Assembly (NCBI GenBank): GCA_002862645.1
Contig: PKDQ01000022.1
Coordinates: 1-36,523 of the forward strand
Source of the DNA: Flavobacteriaceae bacterium
GTDB taxonomy: Bacteria > Bacteroidota > Bacteroidia > Flavobacteriales > Flavobacteriaceae
DNA: 36,523 nucleotides
Reading direction: 5' to 3'
The translations under genes were made by a program, and so were the position numbers. How positions within the stretch are numbered: the stretch's first letter is position 1; each line of letters starts with the position of its first letter. A model generated the notes under the pieces. It did not search any database, had not been told where the DNA came from, and worked only from the letters and a program-made list of their open reading frames with translations. Shown one piece after another: positions 7,332-15,003 of this stretch.

Positions 7332-8070
7332 AGATAGTGTTTGGATATTGAACTTGCGTTAAAAACAAACCCTGTGCGGGTGCTGAACTTCCTGCTTTGG
7401 TTCTGTCCTCACTGTCTAGTATCGCTTGAAAATCTGCCAAGCTAGATTTACCAGTACCTACATCCAGCAGCGTACCGACAATGGCACGAACCATATTGCG
7501 TAAAAATCGGTTGGCCGAAATGTGAAAAATCCATTCCGAATCTGATTGCGTCCAATAAGCCTCCGTAACCTTACAGTCATAGGTTTTTACATCTGTTTTA
7601 GAACGAGAAAAACATTTAAAATTGGTATAGCTTAACAGTAATTTGGCTGCAGCATTCATGACATCCCAGTCAAGTGGTTGCGTAAAGGTAAAGGCCAACT
7701 CGTGTGCAAATGGATGTTTAAATTGGACCAAGTGGTAGGCATAACTCCGTGATATTGCATCAAAACGTGCGTGGGCGTCTGCCTTTACAGGATGAATATT
7801 TACAATGGCAATATCCTGTGGAAGAAATTTATTTAGCCGATGCGCAAGTTGTTTGACCGCCTCAGCAGTAAGTGACAAATCAACATGTGCAAACATCTGA
7901 TTGGCGTGTACGCCTGTATCTGTTCTACCGGCTGCTAGCACAGCTGTTTCTTTGCCTAACAACGTACTTAAGGCATCTTCCATTTGCTGCTGCACTGTTA
8001 TAGCATTGGGTTGGCGTTGCCATCCGTGATATGCATTTCCTTTATATGAAAACTCTAAAAAATAACGCAA
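7315..8070 (-). CDS. truA: tRNA pseudouridine synthase A (TTG start)
   Basis: A 251 aa enzyme that makes pseudouridine at tRNA positions 38-40 in the anticodon arm. The catalytic Asp51 is in GRTDTGVHA (48-56); FSYKGNAYHGWQRQ (7-20) and the C-terminal NRFLRNMVRAIVG segment are typical. The open frame continues upstream to 8202, but that portion is antisense to the divergent phosphoesterase gene and has no family similarity. The family's N-terminal residues (M/L-RYF) align with a TTG at 8070, which I take as the start. Only 20 bases separate this start from the divergent gene, so the two promoters must overlap. Confidence 0.9.
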   Translation of the reverse strand: MRYFLEFSYKGNAYHGWQRQPNAITVQQQMEDALSTLLGKETAVLAAGRTDTGVHANQMFAHVDLSLTAEAVKQLAHRLNKFLPQDIAIVNIHPVKADAHARFDAISRSYAYHLVQFKHPFAHELAFTFTQPLDWDVMNAAAKLLLSYTNFKCFSRSKTDVKTYDCKVTEAYWTQSDSEWIFHISANRFLRNMVRAIVGTLLDVGTGKSSLADFQAILDSEDRTKAGSSAPAQGLFLTQVQYPNTIFETNG

Positions 8071-8075
8071 ATGTG

Positions 8076-8083
8076 TAATTTTG
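8076..8083 (+). promoter_or_regulatory. -7 element giving a near-leaderless message for the phosphoesterase
   Basis: TAATTTTG matches TAnnTTTG exactly. Its last base is only seven bases from the ATG at 8091, so transcription would start on or beside the first codon. No good -33 TTG is visible at the usual spacing, which falls inside truA. Confidence 0.5.
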
Positions 8084-8090
8084 TACAAAG

Positions 8091-8603
8091 ATGATGAAAA
8101 AGATATTGTTGCTTTCTGATACGCACAGTTTTTTAGACCCTCGGGTTTTGGGCTATGCCGAGCCCGTCGATGAAATTTGGCATGCGGGCGATATTGGCGC
8201 ATTTGAAGTAACAGATGCCTTAGAAAAAATCAAACCTCTTAGAGTCGTGTACGGCAATATTGACAATGCACGCATAAGAAGTCAATTTGATGAATCCTTG
8301 TTCTTTACTATCGAAGGGCTACGTGTATTTATGACCCATATTGGCGGAAAGCCGCCCCGTTATGCAAAAGGCATTAAAGAAAAACTAGCGCATTTAAATC
8401 CTGATTTATTTATTTGTGGTCATTCCCATATTCTCAAAGTTGCTTACGATAAGAAACACGAGCTGCTATTTATGAATCCGGGGGCAGCAGGCAAACATGG
8501 CTTTCATAAAAAACAAACCATGATACGCTTTGAAATCGCAGCGGGGAAAGCACAAAATCTTGTTGTAATTGAACTAGGAGATAAACCGGGAAAAGATTTG
8601 TGA
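8091..8603 (+). CDS. YfcE/MJ0936-type metallophosphoesterase
   Basis: A 170 aa single-domain calcineurin-like phosphodiesterase. The metal site is complete: Asp10 and His12 (SDTH), Asp34 (HAGD), Asn56 (GNID), His83 (THIGG), and His111 and His113 (GHSH). The C-terminal NPGAAGKHG motif is characteristic of the YfcE-like group. The physiological substrate is unknown; relatives hydrolyse phosphodiesters in vitro. ATG codons at 8091 and 8094 are both possible starts. Its 3' end overlaps the convergent glycosyltransferase gene by 30 bases. Confidence 0.88.
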   Translation: MMKKILLLSDTHSFLDPRVLGYAEPVDEIWHAGDIGAFEVTDALEKIKPLRVVYGNIDNARIRSQFDESLFFTIEGLRVFMTHIGGKPPRYAKGIKEKLAHLNPDLFICGHSHILKVAYDKKHELLFMNPGAAGKHGFHKKQTMIRFEIAAGKAQNLVVIELGDKPGKDL

Positions 8604-9419
8604 CCAGCGGTATCGTCTTATAAAACGAGCTTCTCTCGCTGTAACAAGCCTGGGCTTAGGAGAAAACCAAGCACCTAGAAACCCACCTAAACTTGCAAGC
8701 AAACTACCCCGCTGGGTGAAAGACCATTTCATTGTGGCTAACACACCCAAAAACAATCCATAACCCAATTCATAAAACAAACGGCCTTTGGCAGCAGCTA
8801 CCGAATGGCTATAACTAGCCCCTGTAGGACGTAGGTGCTTAACCCACAACTTCTTGTTTGTCTGAACCAGATATCCATGGTACAAAGCCAATAACTCATC
8901 TAGGGTATCCCAACCTAGAACTTCCCGAATACCATCAATATCTTCAAAGCATGCCCTTGAATAAGCCTTAATAGGCCCTCTCAAGTGGTTTTTATGTGAA
9001 ATCGTCTCAATTACCCATGTGTCATCGTTCGCGATCGTGAGCAGGCCACCAAACATACCAAGGCTGTTATTGCTGCTAAAGGCATCTTTGAGTTTTTCAA
9101 GGTAATTGTCTGGAAAGACAATGTCAGCGTCAAACTTGCAAACAATATCCCAATCATCCGAAAGCGCATCAAAACCACGCCTAAATGCACGCACTACCTT
9201 TTCACCTGGTGCATGAACAGATGCATCATCAGACGTAATAAGCTTCACACTGGGGTATGCATCTGCAAGTTTGCGGATGATAGAAACGGTGTTATCTGTT
9301 GACCCATCGTCAACAACAACCAATTGCTTGGGCGCATACGTTTGATTTAATAAAGAAGTAAGAGACTGTTCTACAAAAGCTTCTTCGTTGAATACGGGAA
9401 CTACAATGGAAATATTCAT
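8574..9419 (-). CDS. Glycosyltransferase family 2
   Basis: A 281 aa GT-A fold enzyme. The nucleotide-sugar site is seen in VVDDGST (35-41) and in the DAD motif (97-99) within [17 protein letters not shown] motif further on is common in GT2 proteins of this type. A hydrophobic/amphipathic stretch near residues 220-250 may contact the membrane. The acceptor and the sugar cannot be read from sequence; a role in surface glycan or lipid glycosylation is likely. It is transcribed away from rho with a minus-strand -7 box at 9442-9449, and its end overlaps the convergent phosphoesterase gene. Confidence 0.85.
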   Translation of the reverse strand: MNISIVVPVFNEEAFVEQSLTSLLNQTYAPKQLVVVDDGSTDNTVSIIRKLADAYPSVKLITSDDASVHAPGEKVVRAFRRGFDALSDDWDIVCKFDADIVFPDNYLEKLKDAFSSNNSLGMFGGLLTIANDDTWVIETISHKNHLRGPIKAYSRACFEDIDGIREVLGWDTLDELLALYHGYLVQTNKKLWVKHLRPTGASYSHSVAAAKGRLFYELGYGLFLGVLATMKWSFTQRGSLLASLGGFLGAWFSPKPRLVTAREARFIRRYRWSQIFSRFIS

Positions 9420-9441
9420 TCAGATTTAAAAAATTGAAAGA

Positions 9442-9449
9442 CAAAAATA
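9442..9449 (-). promoter_or_regulatory. -7 element for the GT2 gene
   Basis: On the minus strand TATTTTTG matches TAnnTTTG and would start transcription about 16 bases before the ATG at 9419. A -33 TTG at a good distance was not found. Confidence 0.4.
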
Positions 9450-9459
9450 AAAAAAGTTG

Positions 9460-9480
9460 TATGTTTGCCCTAACGGCAAA
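9460..9480 (+). promoter_or_regulatory. rho promoter with overlapping dyad
   Basis: TATGTTTG (9460-9467) matches TAnnTTTG; a TTG at 9434-9436 is a possible -33 box, 23 bases away. The last bases of the -7 box belong to a dyad TTTGCC-CTAAC-GGCAAA (9464-9480) that covers the expected transcription start. This could be an operator or a small hairpin at the 5' end of the rho message. The untranslated leader would be about 47 bases. Confidence 0.55.
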
Positions 9481-9520
9481 TACTTCAGCCGACATACAAC
9501 ATACATTTACCATAACACAC

Positions 9521-11098
9521 ATGTTTGAATTATCAGAGTTAAAAGCAAAAAAGCTTGTTGAATTGCAAGAAATTGCAAAAGAGCTAGGTATAAAAAAAAT
9601 TACCGCACTAAAAAAAATTGAACTCACTTATCGCATCATTGATCACCAGTCCACACTTCCAGAAGAAGGTGAGCAAGAGGAAGCGCAACAAGCAGCTGCC
9701 AAACCGGAAGCTGCTGAAATTAAAAAGCCTGTAAGAGAAGAGAGAGAGAACAATAAAGAGAACAATAAAGACCACAAAAGCGACAAAGGCAACAGAGAGG
9801 GTAAGGGCAAAAAACCAAATCATAGAAACGATAAAAAATCGGATCAGCCAAGACAAAAACAACAGCACAATAAGGGCAACGGCAATAACAAAGGAAATCG
9901 CCACCATAACGGAAACGATGCTGCTGAAAAAGGAAATCATAACAAAGATCACCGCAACCGATATCGCCAGCCTGATTATGAGTTTGAAGGCATTATAGAA
10001 AGTGAAGGCGTTTTGGAGATGATGCAAGAAGGCTATGGCTTTTTACGCTCGTCTGACTACAACTACCTTACTTCTCCTGATGATATTTATGTATCACAAT
10101 CGCAAGTGCGCCTGTTTGGTCTAAAAACAGGAGATACTGTATTGGGTCACATTCGTCCACCTAAAGAAGGGGAAAAATACTTTCCGCTGATAAAGGTATC
10201 GTTGATAAATGGGCTTTCACCCGATATAGTACGTGACCGTGTTTCATTTGAACATCTTACACCCCTATTCCCTCAGGAAAAATTTAACTTGGCAGACAAG
10301 CAAAGCACTATCTCAACAAGAGTAATGGATTTGTTTTGTCCAATTGGAAAAGGACAACGTGGTATGATCGTATCCCAGCCCAAAACTGGAAAAACGATGC
10401 TGTTAAAAGACGTGGCCAATGCCATAGCAGCTAACCACCCAGAAGTATACCAAATCATCTTACTCATAGACGAGCGTCCAGAAGAAGTTACGGATATGCA
10501 ACGAAACGTCAAGGGTGAGGTTGTGGCCTCCACATTTGATGAGCCAGCTGACCGCCATGTAAAGGTGGCCAACATCGTACTTGAAAAAGCCAAGAGATTG
10601 GTAGAGTGTGGTCATGACGTGGTTATCCTACTGGATTCCATTACAAGATTAGCACGTGCGTATAACACCGTACAGCCTGCCTCTGGTAAGATATTGAGTG
10701 GTGGTGTAGACGCGAATGCATTGCACAAGCCCAAGCGGTTCTTTGGTGCTGCGCGTAATATTGAAAATGGCGGTTCGCTATCGATTATTGCTACGGCACT
10801 TACCGAAACAGGATCTAAAATGGACGAGGTTATTTTTGAAGAATTTAAGGGAACCGGTAATATGGAGCTACAGCTCGACCGCCGTATCTCCAACCGACGT
10901 GTTTTTCCTGCCATTGACTTGGTATCATCAAGCACGCGCCGTGACGACATCTTATTGGATGAAAAAACCGTTCAGCGTATGTGGATAATGCGTAAATACC
11001 TTGCTGACATGAATCCTGTGGAAGCCATGGAGTTTATCAGCGACCGTATAAAGAAATCGCTCAACAATGATGAGTTTTTGATTTCTATGAATGCATAA
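9521..11098 (+). CDS. rho: Transcription termination factor Rho, with charged N-terminal insertion
   Basis: A 525 aa hexameric RNA helicase. The N-terminal helix bundle (1-43) starts [12 protein letters not shown]. It is followed by an insertion (about 44-152) that is first Glu/Gln/Ala-rich and then Lys/Asn/His/Gly/Arg-rich and likely disordered. The RNA-binding OSB domain begins near [13 protein letters not shown] (154-166). The ATPase core has Walker A QPKTGKTM (286-293), LIDERPEEV (315-323), LLDSITR (370-376) and the [10 protein letters not shown]-loop region. The frame is open upstream to 9434, but that part overlaps the promoter and lacks similarity, so the ATG at 9521 is the start. Long insertions at this place are known for Bacteroidetes Rho. 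Confidence 0.96.
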   Translation: MFELSELKAKKLVELQEIAKELGIKKITALKKIELTYRIIDHQSTLPEEGEQEEAQQAAAKPEAAEIKKPVREERENNKENNKDHKSDKGNREGKGKKPNHRNDKKSDQPRQKQQHNKGNGNNKGNRHHNGNDAAEKGNHNKDHRNRYRQPDYEFEGIIESEGVLEMMQEGYGFLRSSDYNYLTSPDDIYVSQSQVRLFGLKTGDTVLGHIRPPKEGEKYFPLIKVSLINGLSPDIVRDRVSFEHLTPLFPQEKFNLADKQSTISTRVMDLFCPIGKGQRGMIVSQPKTGKTMLLKDVANAIAANHPEVYQIILLIDERPEEVTDMQRNVKGEVVASTFDEPADRHVKVANIVLEKAKRLVECGHDVVILLDSITRLARAYNTVQPASGKILSGGVDANALHKPKRFFGAARNIENGGSLSIIATALTETGSKMDEVIFEEFKGTGNMELQLDRRISNRRVFPAIDLVSSSTRRDDILLDEKTVQRMWIMRKYLADMNPVEAMEFISDRIKKSLNNDEFLISMNA

Positions 11099-11120
11099 AA
11101 ACGATGGTGTAATTTAAAGT

Positions 11121-11150
11121 AAAAAAGGCTTCCGACTGGAAGCCTTTTTT
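11121..11150. terminator. Bidirectional intrinsic terminator between rho and the GT32 gene
   Basis: A perfect 13-bp stem (AAAAAAGGCTTCC / GGAAGCCTTTTTT) with loop GACT lies in the 65-base convergent gap. The T-tract is present on both strands, so it can end rho and the convergent gene. Confidence 0.9.
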
Positions 11151-11163
11151 ACTAGTTATTTAT

Positions 11164-11826
11164 CTATTTGTCAGACATCACCGTAAGCTTATTACCTAAT
11201 TTTTTCCAATGTTTTTTTCGCTGTAGGCCATACAAAACCGTTTTACTACCTCGAAAACTAAACTTCACCTTGTTGTTAAAATCAATTCCTAAAATACGGT
11301 AATCCACTTTTGGTTCTTTTGTAATACAATCTTTAATGGCTTTTGTAAAGACTGTTGGACCAGTCATTTTGTGTGTGTCATAGGGGTAAGTGTTCTGTTT
11401 TAGATTTGAAATTATCAAATCCATTGTTCTCTTTAATATTGGATGTTGAGACTCAAAAAACAAGACATACTGCAAGAAAAATTTCAAATTACTTTCATTA
11501 GAAATAACGGCAACATCTTCAGGCTTGATAAAATCATCAATTTTCGAGATAATAAGGCTGTCTATATCCAGATAGACACCCCCCTTTTTATACAATATCG
11601 CATACCTGAAAAAATCTGCTTTTGCAGCCCCAATATTTATCCGATTAAAAAGAGTACTTATTTCGTTGCCATATGCTTCAAGAATAAAATCCGAAGCGCG
11701 TTTGTCGTCATAGAATTCGTAAGTATAACTTGGATTATTTTTTCTCAACCGTTTGATGTGCCACTGAAAAAGAATTGGCAGCTTTGTTGTTTTGTATGTC
11801 TGATATATCGTTTTAGGAATTGCCAT
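11164..11826 (-). CDS. GT32-like glycosyltransferase with DXD motif
   Basis: A 220 aa protein of the glycosyltransferase sugar-binding region (Gly_transf_sug/Och1-like) family. The start IPKTIYQTYKT (3-13) and the block AAKADFFRYAILYKKGG (67-83) leading to YLDID (85-89) are diagnostic; D87-x-D89 binds the metal-nucleotide sugar. It lacks membrane segments or a signal peptide. Such enzymes usually act in capsule or LPS side-chain synthesis. It is isolated: rho is convergent and rpsT lies behind a terminator, so it forms a single-gene unit. Visibly more AT-rich than rho or rpsT, which would fit acquisition (inference). Acceptor and sugar unknown. Confidence 0.85.
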   Translation of the reverse strand: MAIPKTIYQTYKTTKLPILFQWHIKRLRKNNPSYTYEFYDDKRASDFILEAYGNEISTLFNRINIGAAKADFFRYAILYKKGGVYLDIDSLIISKIDDFIKPEDVAVISNESNLKFFLQYVLFFESQHPILKRTMDLIISNLKQNTYPYDTHKMTGPTVFTKAIKDCITKEPKVDYRILGIDFNNKVKFSFRGSKTVLYGLQRKKHWKKLGNKLTVMSDK

Positions 11827-11954
11827 GTAAGGGGCTAATTTTCAGCGAAAGTTAAATTTAAAATCATATAAACCAAAAAAAAACCTGAAAACATATTAGT
11901 GCTACAGAACAGCCTTGAAATTAGTAAACCTCTAAATTAAAAAAATAGGGGGCG

Positions 11955-11983
11955 CAAAAAAAGGCATCCAATATGGACGCCTT
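11955..11983 (-). terminator. Intrinsic terminator after rpsT
   Basis: On the minus strand the stem AAGGCGTCC / GGATGCCTT (one G-T pair) with loop ATATT is followed by a run of Ts. It is 24 bases after the rpsT stop. The rest of the spacer to the GT32 gene (11827-11954) is AT-rich; I see a near -7 TAAATTTA for the GT32 gene but nothing firm. Confidence 0.8.
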
Positions 11984-12006
11984 CTATTAGAATTTGTACC
12001 GCTGGT

Positions 12007-12258
12007 TTAAAGTACTCCCAAATGTTTGGTGAGCTTAGACTTTAAGTTAGCTGCTTTGTTGTCGTGAATGATGTTGTTCTTAGCCAACTTATCAATCATG
12101 GAAACAACAAGTGGAAACTGCTTTTCAGCTTCTTTCTTTTTTTCCAATGCTTTAAAATCGCGAATGGCGTTACGTGTTGTTTTGTGCTGAAAACGGTTAC
12201 GCTGACGCTTAGTTTCGTTTGAACGAATTCTTTTTAAGGCGGATTTATGATTTGCCAT
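12007..12258 (-). CDS. rpsT: 30S ribosomal protein S20
   Basis: An 83 aa basic protein starting MANHKSALKRIRSNETKRQRN, the standard S20 opening, followed by long helices rich in Lys and Ala. It binds 16S rRNA early in small-subunit assembly. The ATG is only 13 bases after the 3' end of tRNA-Glu on the same strand and there is no promoter-like box in that gap, so it is probably made from a tRNA-mRNA transcript that is cut at the tRNA 3' end. A terminator follows the stop. Confidence 0.96.
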   Translation of the reverse strand: MANHKSALKRIRSNETKRQRNRFQHKTTRNAIRDFKALEKKKEAEKQFPLVVSMIDKLAKNNIIHDNKAANLKSKLTKHLGVL

Positions 12259-12271
12259 AGTTTATATTTAG

Positions 12272-12343
12272 TAGCCCGTAGGGGAATCGAACCCCTCTTA
12301 CCAGGATGAAAACCTGGCGTCCTAGCCGATAGACGAACGGGCC
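12272..12343 (-). tRNA. tRNA-Glu (anticodon TTC)
   Basis: A 72-base cloverleaf on the minus strand: acceptor GGCCCGT/ACGGGCT (with G-T closing pair) and discriminator A, anticodon stem CCAGG/CCTGG around TTTTCAT (anticodon TTC), T-arm GAGGGGTTCGATTCCCCT. CCA is not encoded. It is directly followed by rpsT after 13 bases. Confidence 0.96.
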
Positions 12344-12361
12344 TTTCGGATTAACGAGGTG

Positions 12362-12392
12362 CAAATTTATATGATACCTAACAAACTTGCAA
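12362..12392 (-). promoter_or_regulatory. Promoter for tRNA-Glu and rpsT
   Basis: Minus-strand TTG (12390-12392), a 20-base spacer and -7 TAAATTTG (12362-12369) match the Bacteroidetes consensus. The start would be about 12 bases before the tRNA. It is the only clear promoter upstream of rpsT between proS and the gene. Confidence 0.65.
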
Positions 12393-12404
12393 CTTATATT
12401 TTTA

Positions 12405-13883
12405 TTAGTATGCTTTTGCGAACAAAACACGCTTTTTTGAAGGTTTCCCAGAGTACACACAACTGCCTTGCTCCTTCTCAACGTCAATTGGGATACAACG
12501 AATGGTTGCTTTAGTGGCTTCTTTGATCGCTAATTCGGTCTCAGAAGTGCCGTCCCAGTGTGCTGCAACAAATCCGCCTTTTGAAGCTAAAACTTCCTTA
12601 AAAGCATCAAAATCATCAACTTCAGTGATGTGCTCTGCCCTAAAATTCTTTGCACGATCAAATAAAGCCTGCTGAATTTCTTCAAGCGTAGATTGGATTT
12701 CTCCGACCAATTCATATTGCAGAACATTCTTTTTTGAAAGGGTGTCCCTGCGGGCTAGCTCAACCGTACCGTTTGCAACGTCTCTTGGGCCAATACCAAT
12801 ACGCAGCGGAACTCCTTTAAGCTCATATTCGTTAAACTTAAATCCGGGTTTGTGGGTATCGCGGTTGTCAAAATGCACACGAATATCTTCATTCCGTAAG
12901 GCTTCCACTATGGGGGCAACTGCTTCGGAAACCGCTTTTTGTTCTTCTTCGCTTCTGTAAATAGGTACAATTACCACTTGATATGGCGCCAGTGCAGGTG
13001 GTAAAACAAGTCCATTGTCATCGCTGTGGGTCATAATAAGCGCACCCATCAATCGTGTTGATACACCCCAGGAAGTAGCCCAGACATGTTCCAAACCACC
13101 TTCCTTTGTGGCATATTTTACACCAAATGCTTTGGCGAAATTCTGGCCTAAAAAGTGCGAAGTACCCGCTTGCAAAGCTTTTCCATCTTGCATTAGAGCT
13201 TCAATACAATAAGTTTCAACCGCACCGGCAAAGCGTTCTGCTTCAGACTTAACGCCTTGAATAACTGGAATAGCCATATGCTGCTCCACAAAATCAGCGT
13301 ATACCCGATTCATCTGTTTTGCCTCTGCTAGTGCTTCTGCTTCGCTAGCATGGGCAGTGTGCCCCTCTTGCCACAAAAACTCAGCCGTTCGCAAGAATAA
13401 TCTGGTTCGCATTTCCCAACGAACTACATTGGCCCATTGATTAAGCAATATTGGCAAGTCACGATAGGATTGAATCCAATTCTTGTATGTGTTCCATATA
13501 ATGGCCTCACTCGTGGGACGTACAATAAGCTCCTCTTCTAGCTTTGCCTCAGGGTCAACACGAAGTTTTCCAGGCTTGTCTGGGTCATTTTTAAGGCGAT
13601 AGTGTGTAACTACGGCACATTCTTTGGCAAAACCCTCAGCGTTTTGCTCCTCTGCTTCAAACAGACTCTTAGGAACAAACAAGGGAAAGTAGGCATTGCT
13701 ATGGCCCGTTTCTTTAAATTTTTTATCCAATATTGCTTGCATGCGCTCCCAAATCGCATAGCCGTAAGGCTTTATAACCATACACCCTCTCACAGCGGAA
13801 GTTTCTGCTAAATCGGCTTTTACAACGAGTTCGTTATACCATTTTGAATAGTCCTCAGCTCGTGTTGTTAAATGTTTACCCAT
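12405..13883 (-). CDS. proS: Prolyl-tRNA synthetase (archaeal/eukaryotic type)
   Basis: A 492 aa class II synthetase that charges tRNA-Pro. It opens [20 protein letters not shown] and has the proline-pocket RPTSE (122-126), motif 2 [20 protein letters not shown] (159-178) and the C-terminal domain that ends in Ala-Tyr (KAY). It lacks the editing insertion of the bacterial-type enzyme and so is the short, archaeal-like form found in Bacteroidetes. A minus-strand -7 box lies at 13924-13931. tRNA-Glu and rpsT follow on the same strand after about 60 bases but have their own promoter. Confidence 0.96.
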   Translation of the reverse strand: MGKHLTTRAEDYSKWYNELVVKADLAETSAVRGCMVIKPYGYAIWERMQAILDKKFKETGHSNAYFPLFVPKSLFEAEEQNAEGFAKECAVVTHYRLKNDPDKPGKLRVDPEAKLEEELIVRPTSEAIIWNTYKNWIQSYRDLPILLNQWANVVRWEMRTRLFLRTAEFLWQEGHTAHASEAEALAEAKQMNRVYADFVEQHMAIPVIQGVKSEAERFAGAVETYCIEALMQDGKALQAGTSHFLGQNFAKAFGVKYATKEGGLEHVWATSWGVSTRLMGALIMTHSDDNGLVLPPALAPYQVVIVPIYRSEEEQKAVSEAVAPIVEALRNEDIRVHFDNRDTHKPGFKFNEYELKGVPLRIGIGPRDVANGTVELARRDTLSKKNVLQYELVGEIQSTLEEIQQALFDRAKNFRAEHITEVDDFDAFKEVLASKGGFVAAHWDGTSETELAIKEATKATIRCIPIDVEKEQGSCVYSGKPSKKRVLFAKAY

Positions 13884-13923
13884 AAGTTTGGCACAACTTT
13901 TGATTTTTTAATTAGTTGTAGTG

Positions 13924-13931
13924 CAAAACTA
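13924..13931 (-). promoter_or_regulatory. -7 element for proS
   Basis: Minus-strand TAGTTTTG matches TAnnTTTG and predicts a leader of about 35 bases before the ATG at 13883. No clear -33 box was seen. The divergent lipoprotein gene has only an imperfect box (TTAAACTTTG, just before its ATG). Confidence 0.45.
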
Positions 13932-13964
13932 CTTAAATTTGAGTGTTAAATTAAACTTTGTGTC

Positions 13965-14954
13965 ATGCGTACTTTTAATCCACCTAGCTTAAACAGAAGT
14001 TCTGATCATTTTTTATTCATAGTATCGACACTATTTCTAGCCGGATGTAGTGGTTATCAGTCCGTTTCTTACTACGGTGATGGTATTTATTACGAGGAAG
14101 TTATACAGCAATCCAGACAAGTTGCAGCTCCCGCTACTAATAACACCCAACAAAACAGCGGTTCCTATTTCAAGAGTTATTTTGATGATAAAGCTTCTCA
14201 AGGCATTCAAGAAGATTATATGTTCACAGATGTTGATCAATTTCAAGATGCAACACCACAACAAAACAGTGCTGGGAATTACCAATCACATGGCTCATGG
14301 GGAGATCAAGTAGATAGAATCAACATTAATGTAATTTACAATAGACCCTTTGGCTGGAATTGGTATTATGCACCATTTAATTATGGGCGTGCCTCTTTTT
14401 GGGGATATAATTACCATCCTTGGTATTTTACATTTAACCATTATCCTTTTTACAATCCTTACCGATGGGGTTATAGAAATCCGTATTACGGATCTTACTG
14501 GAATAATTGGGGATATAACAACCGCTACTACAGGCCAGGAATAAATCAAAGCTATGCCCCCGTTCAATACAGCAGACTAAATGGGAGTAGAGGGTTGTCA
14601 AGAACAAACCTTACTAACAGAACCAATAGCAACGCAAACAATCGAGCAGGTGTTTCCAACAACAATACCCAACGACGCACCAACACACGAGGCACTACAA
14701 CAACAAGAAGTGTTTCGGGTAACAATAGAAGTACACAGCGTTATAATGACTCAGACAACAGTACAAATTCAAGTCAAAAAAAGAGAACGACGAGAAGGTA
14801 TACTACAGAAAGAACTACATCATCAAACAACTCGAGCTACAGAAGCTCCTCATCTTCTTCGAACTCAAGCTACAAAAGGTCAACGCCTAGTAGTTCAACA
14901 AAATCAACTTCAAGTAGCTCCTCTCGAAGTTCTGGTTCATCAAGAAGAAGATAA
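13965..14954 (+). CDS. Tyr/Trp/Asn-rich lipoprotein with Ser/Arg-rich tail, function unknown
   Basis: A 329 aa secreted protein I do not recognise as a known functional family. A signal segment (about 16-27) ends in the lipobox LAGC with Cys28, so it should be lipidated by Lgt (gene at 18995). Residues about 29-110 are polar and rich in Gln, Asn and Ser. Residues about 115-200 are dense in Tyr, Trp, Asn, Phe, Pro and Gly (repeated NPYYG / WGYN-like units). From about 205 to the end the chain is almost only Ser, Thr, Asn and Arg, ending SSRRR. The composition suggests a disordered or adhesive surface protein. It lies between proS (divergent) and an OmpP1-type gene 49 bases downstream on the same strand. 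Confidence 0.8.
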   Translation: MRTFNPPSLNRSSDHFLFIVSTLFLAGCSGYQSVSYYGDGIYYEEVIQQSRQVAAPATNNTQQNSGSYFKSYFDDKASQGIQEDYMFTDVDQFQDATPQQNSAGNYQSHGSWGDQVDRININVIYNRPFGWNWYYAPFNYGRASFWGYNYHPWYFTFNHYPFYNPYRWGYRNPYYGSYWNNWGYNNRYYRPGINQSYAPVQYSRLNGSRGLSRTNLTNRTNSNANNRAGVSNNNTQRRTNTRGTTTTRSVSGNNRSTQRYNDSDNSTNSSQKKRTTRRYTTERTTSSNNSSYRSSSSSSNSSYKRSTPSSSTKSTSSSSSRSSGSSRRR

Positions 14955-15003
14955 GTTAATGTTGAGGTTGAATAGATTTTTGAAGAATTTAGAAAATAAA
15001 GAA

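Noticed and set aside
8071-8202. 44-codon N-terminal extension of truA
   Set aside because: Antisense to the phosphoesterase gene, no family similarity, and it would hide the normal N-terminus that aligns at the TTG at 8070.
9434-9520. Extended rho start
   Set aside because: Includes the -7 promoter box and transcription start; MFELSELK at 9521 is the family N-terminus.
12245-12487. Minus-strand frame across tRNA-Glu and the end of proS
   Set aside because: It covers a tRNA gene and its promoter and its peptide has no recognisable feature.
14600-14950. Repetitive stretch that could be taken for a CRISPR or tandem repeat
   Set aside because: No repeat-spacer periodicity; it is codon repetition for Ser, Thr, Asn and Arg.
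14581-15003. Long open frame running into the OmpP1 gene from within the lipoprotein gene
   Set aside because: It is a shifted frame of the Ser/Thr/Asn/Arg-rich repeat-like DNA; its peptide (Gln/Thr/Glu/His-rich) has no start context, and a signal peptide begins at 15004.
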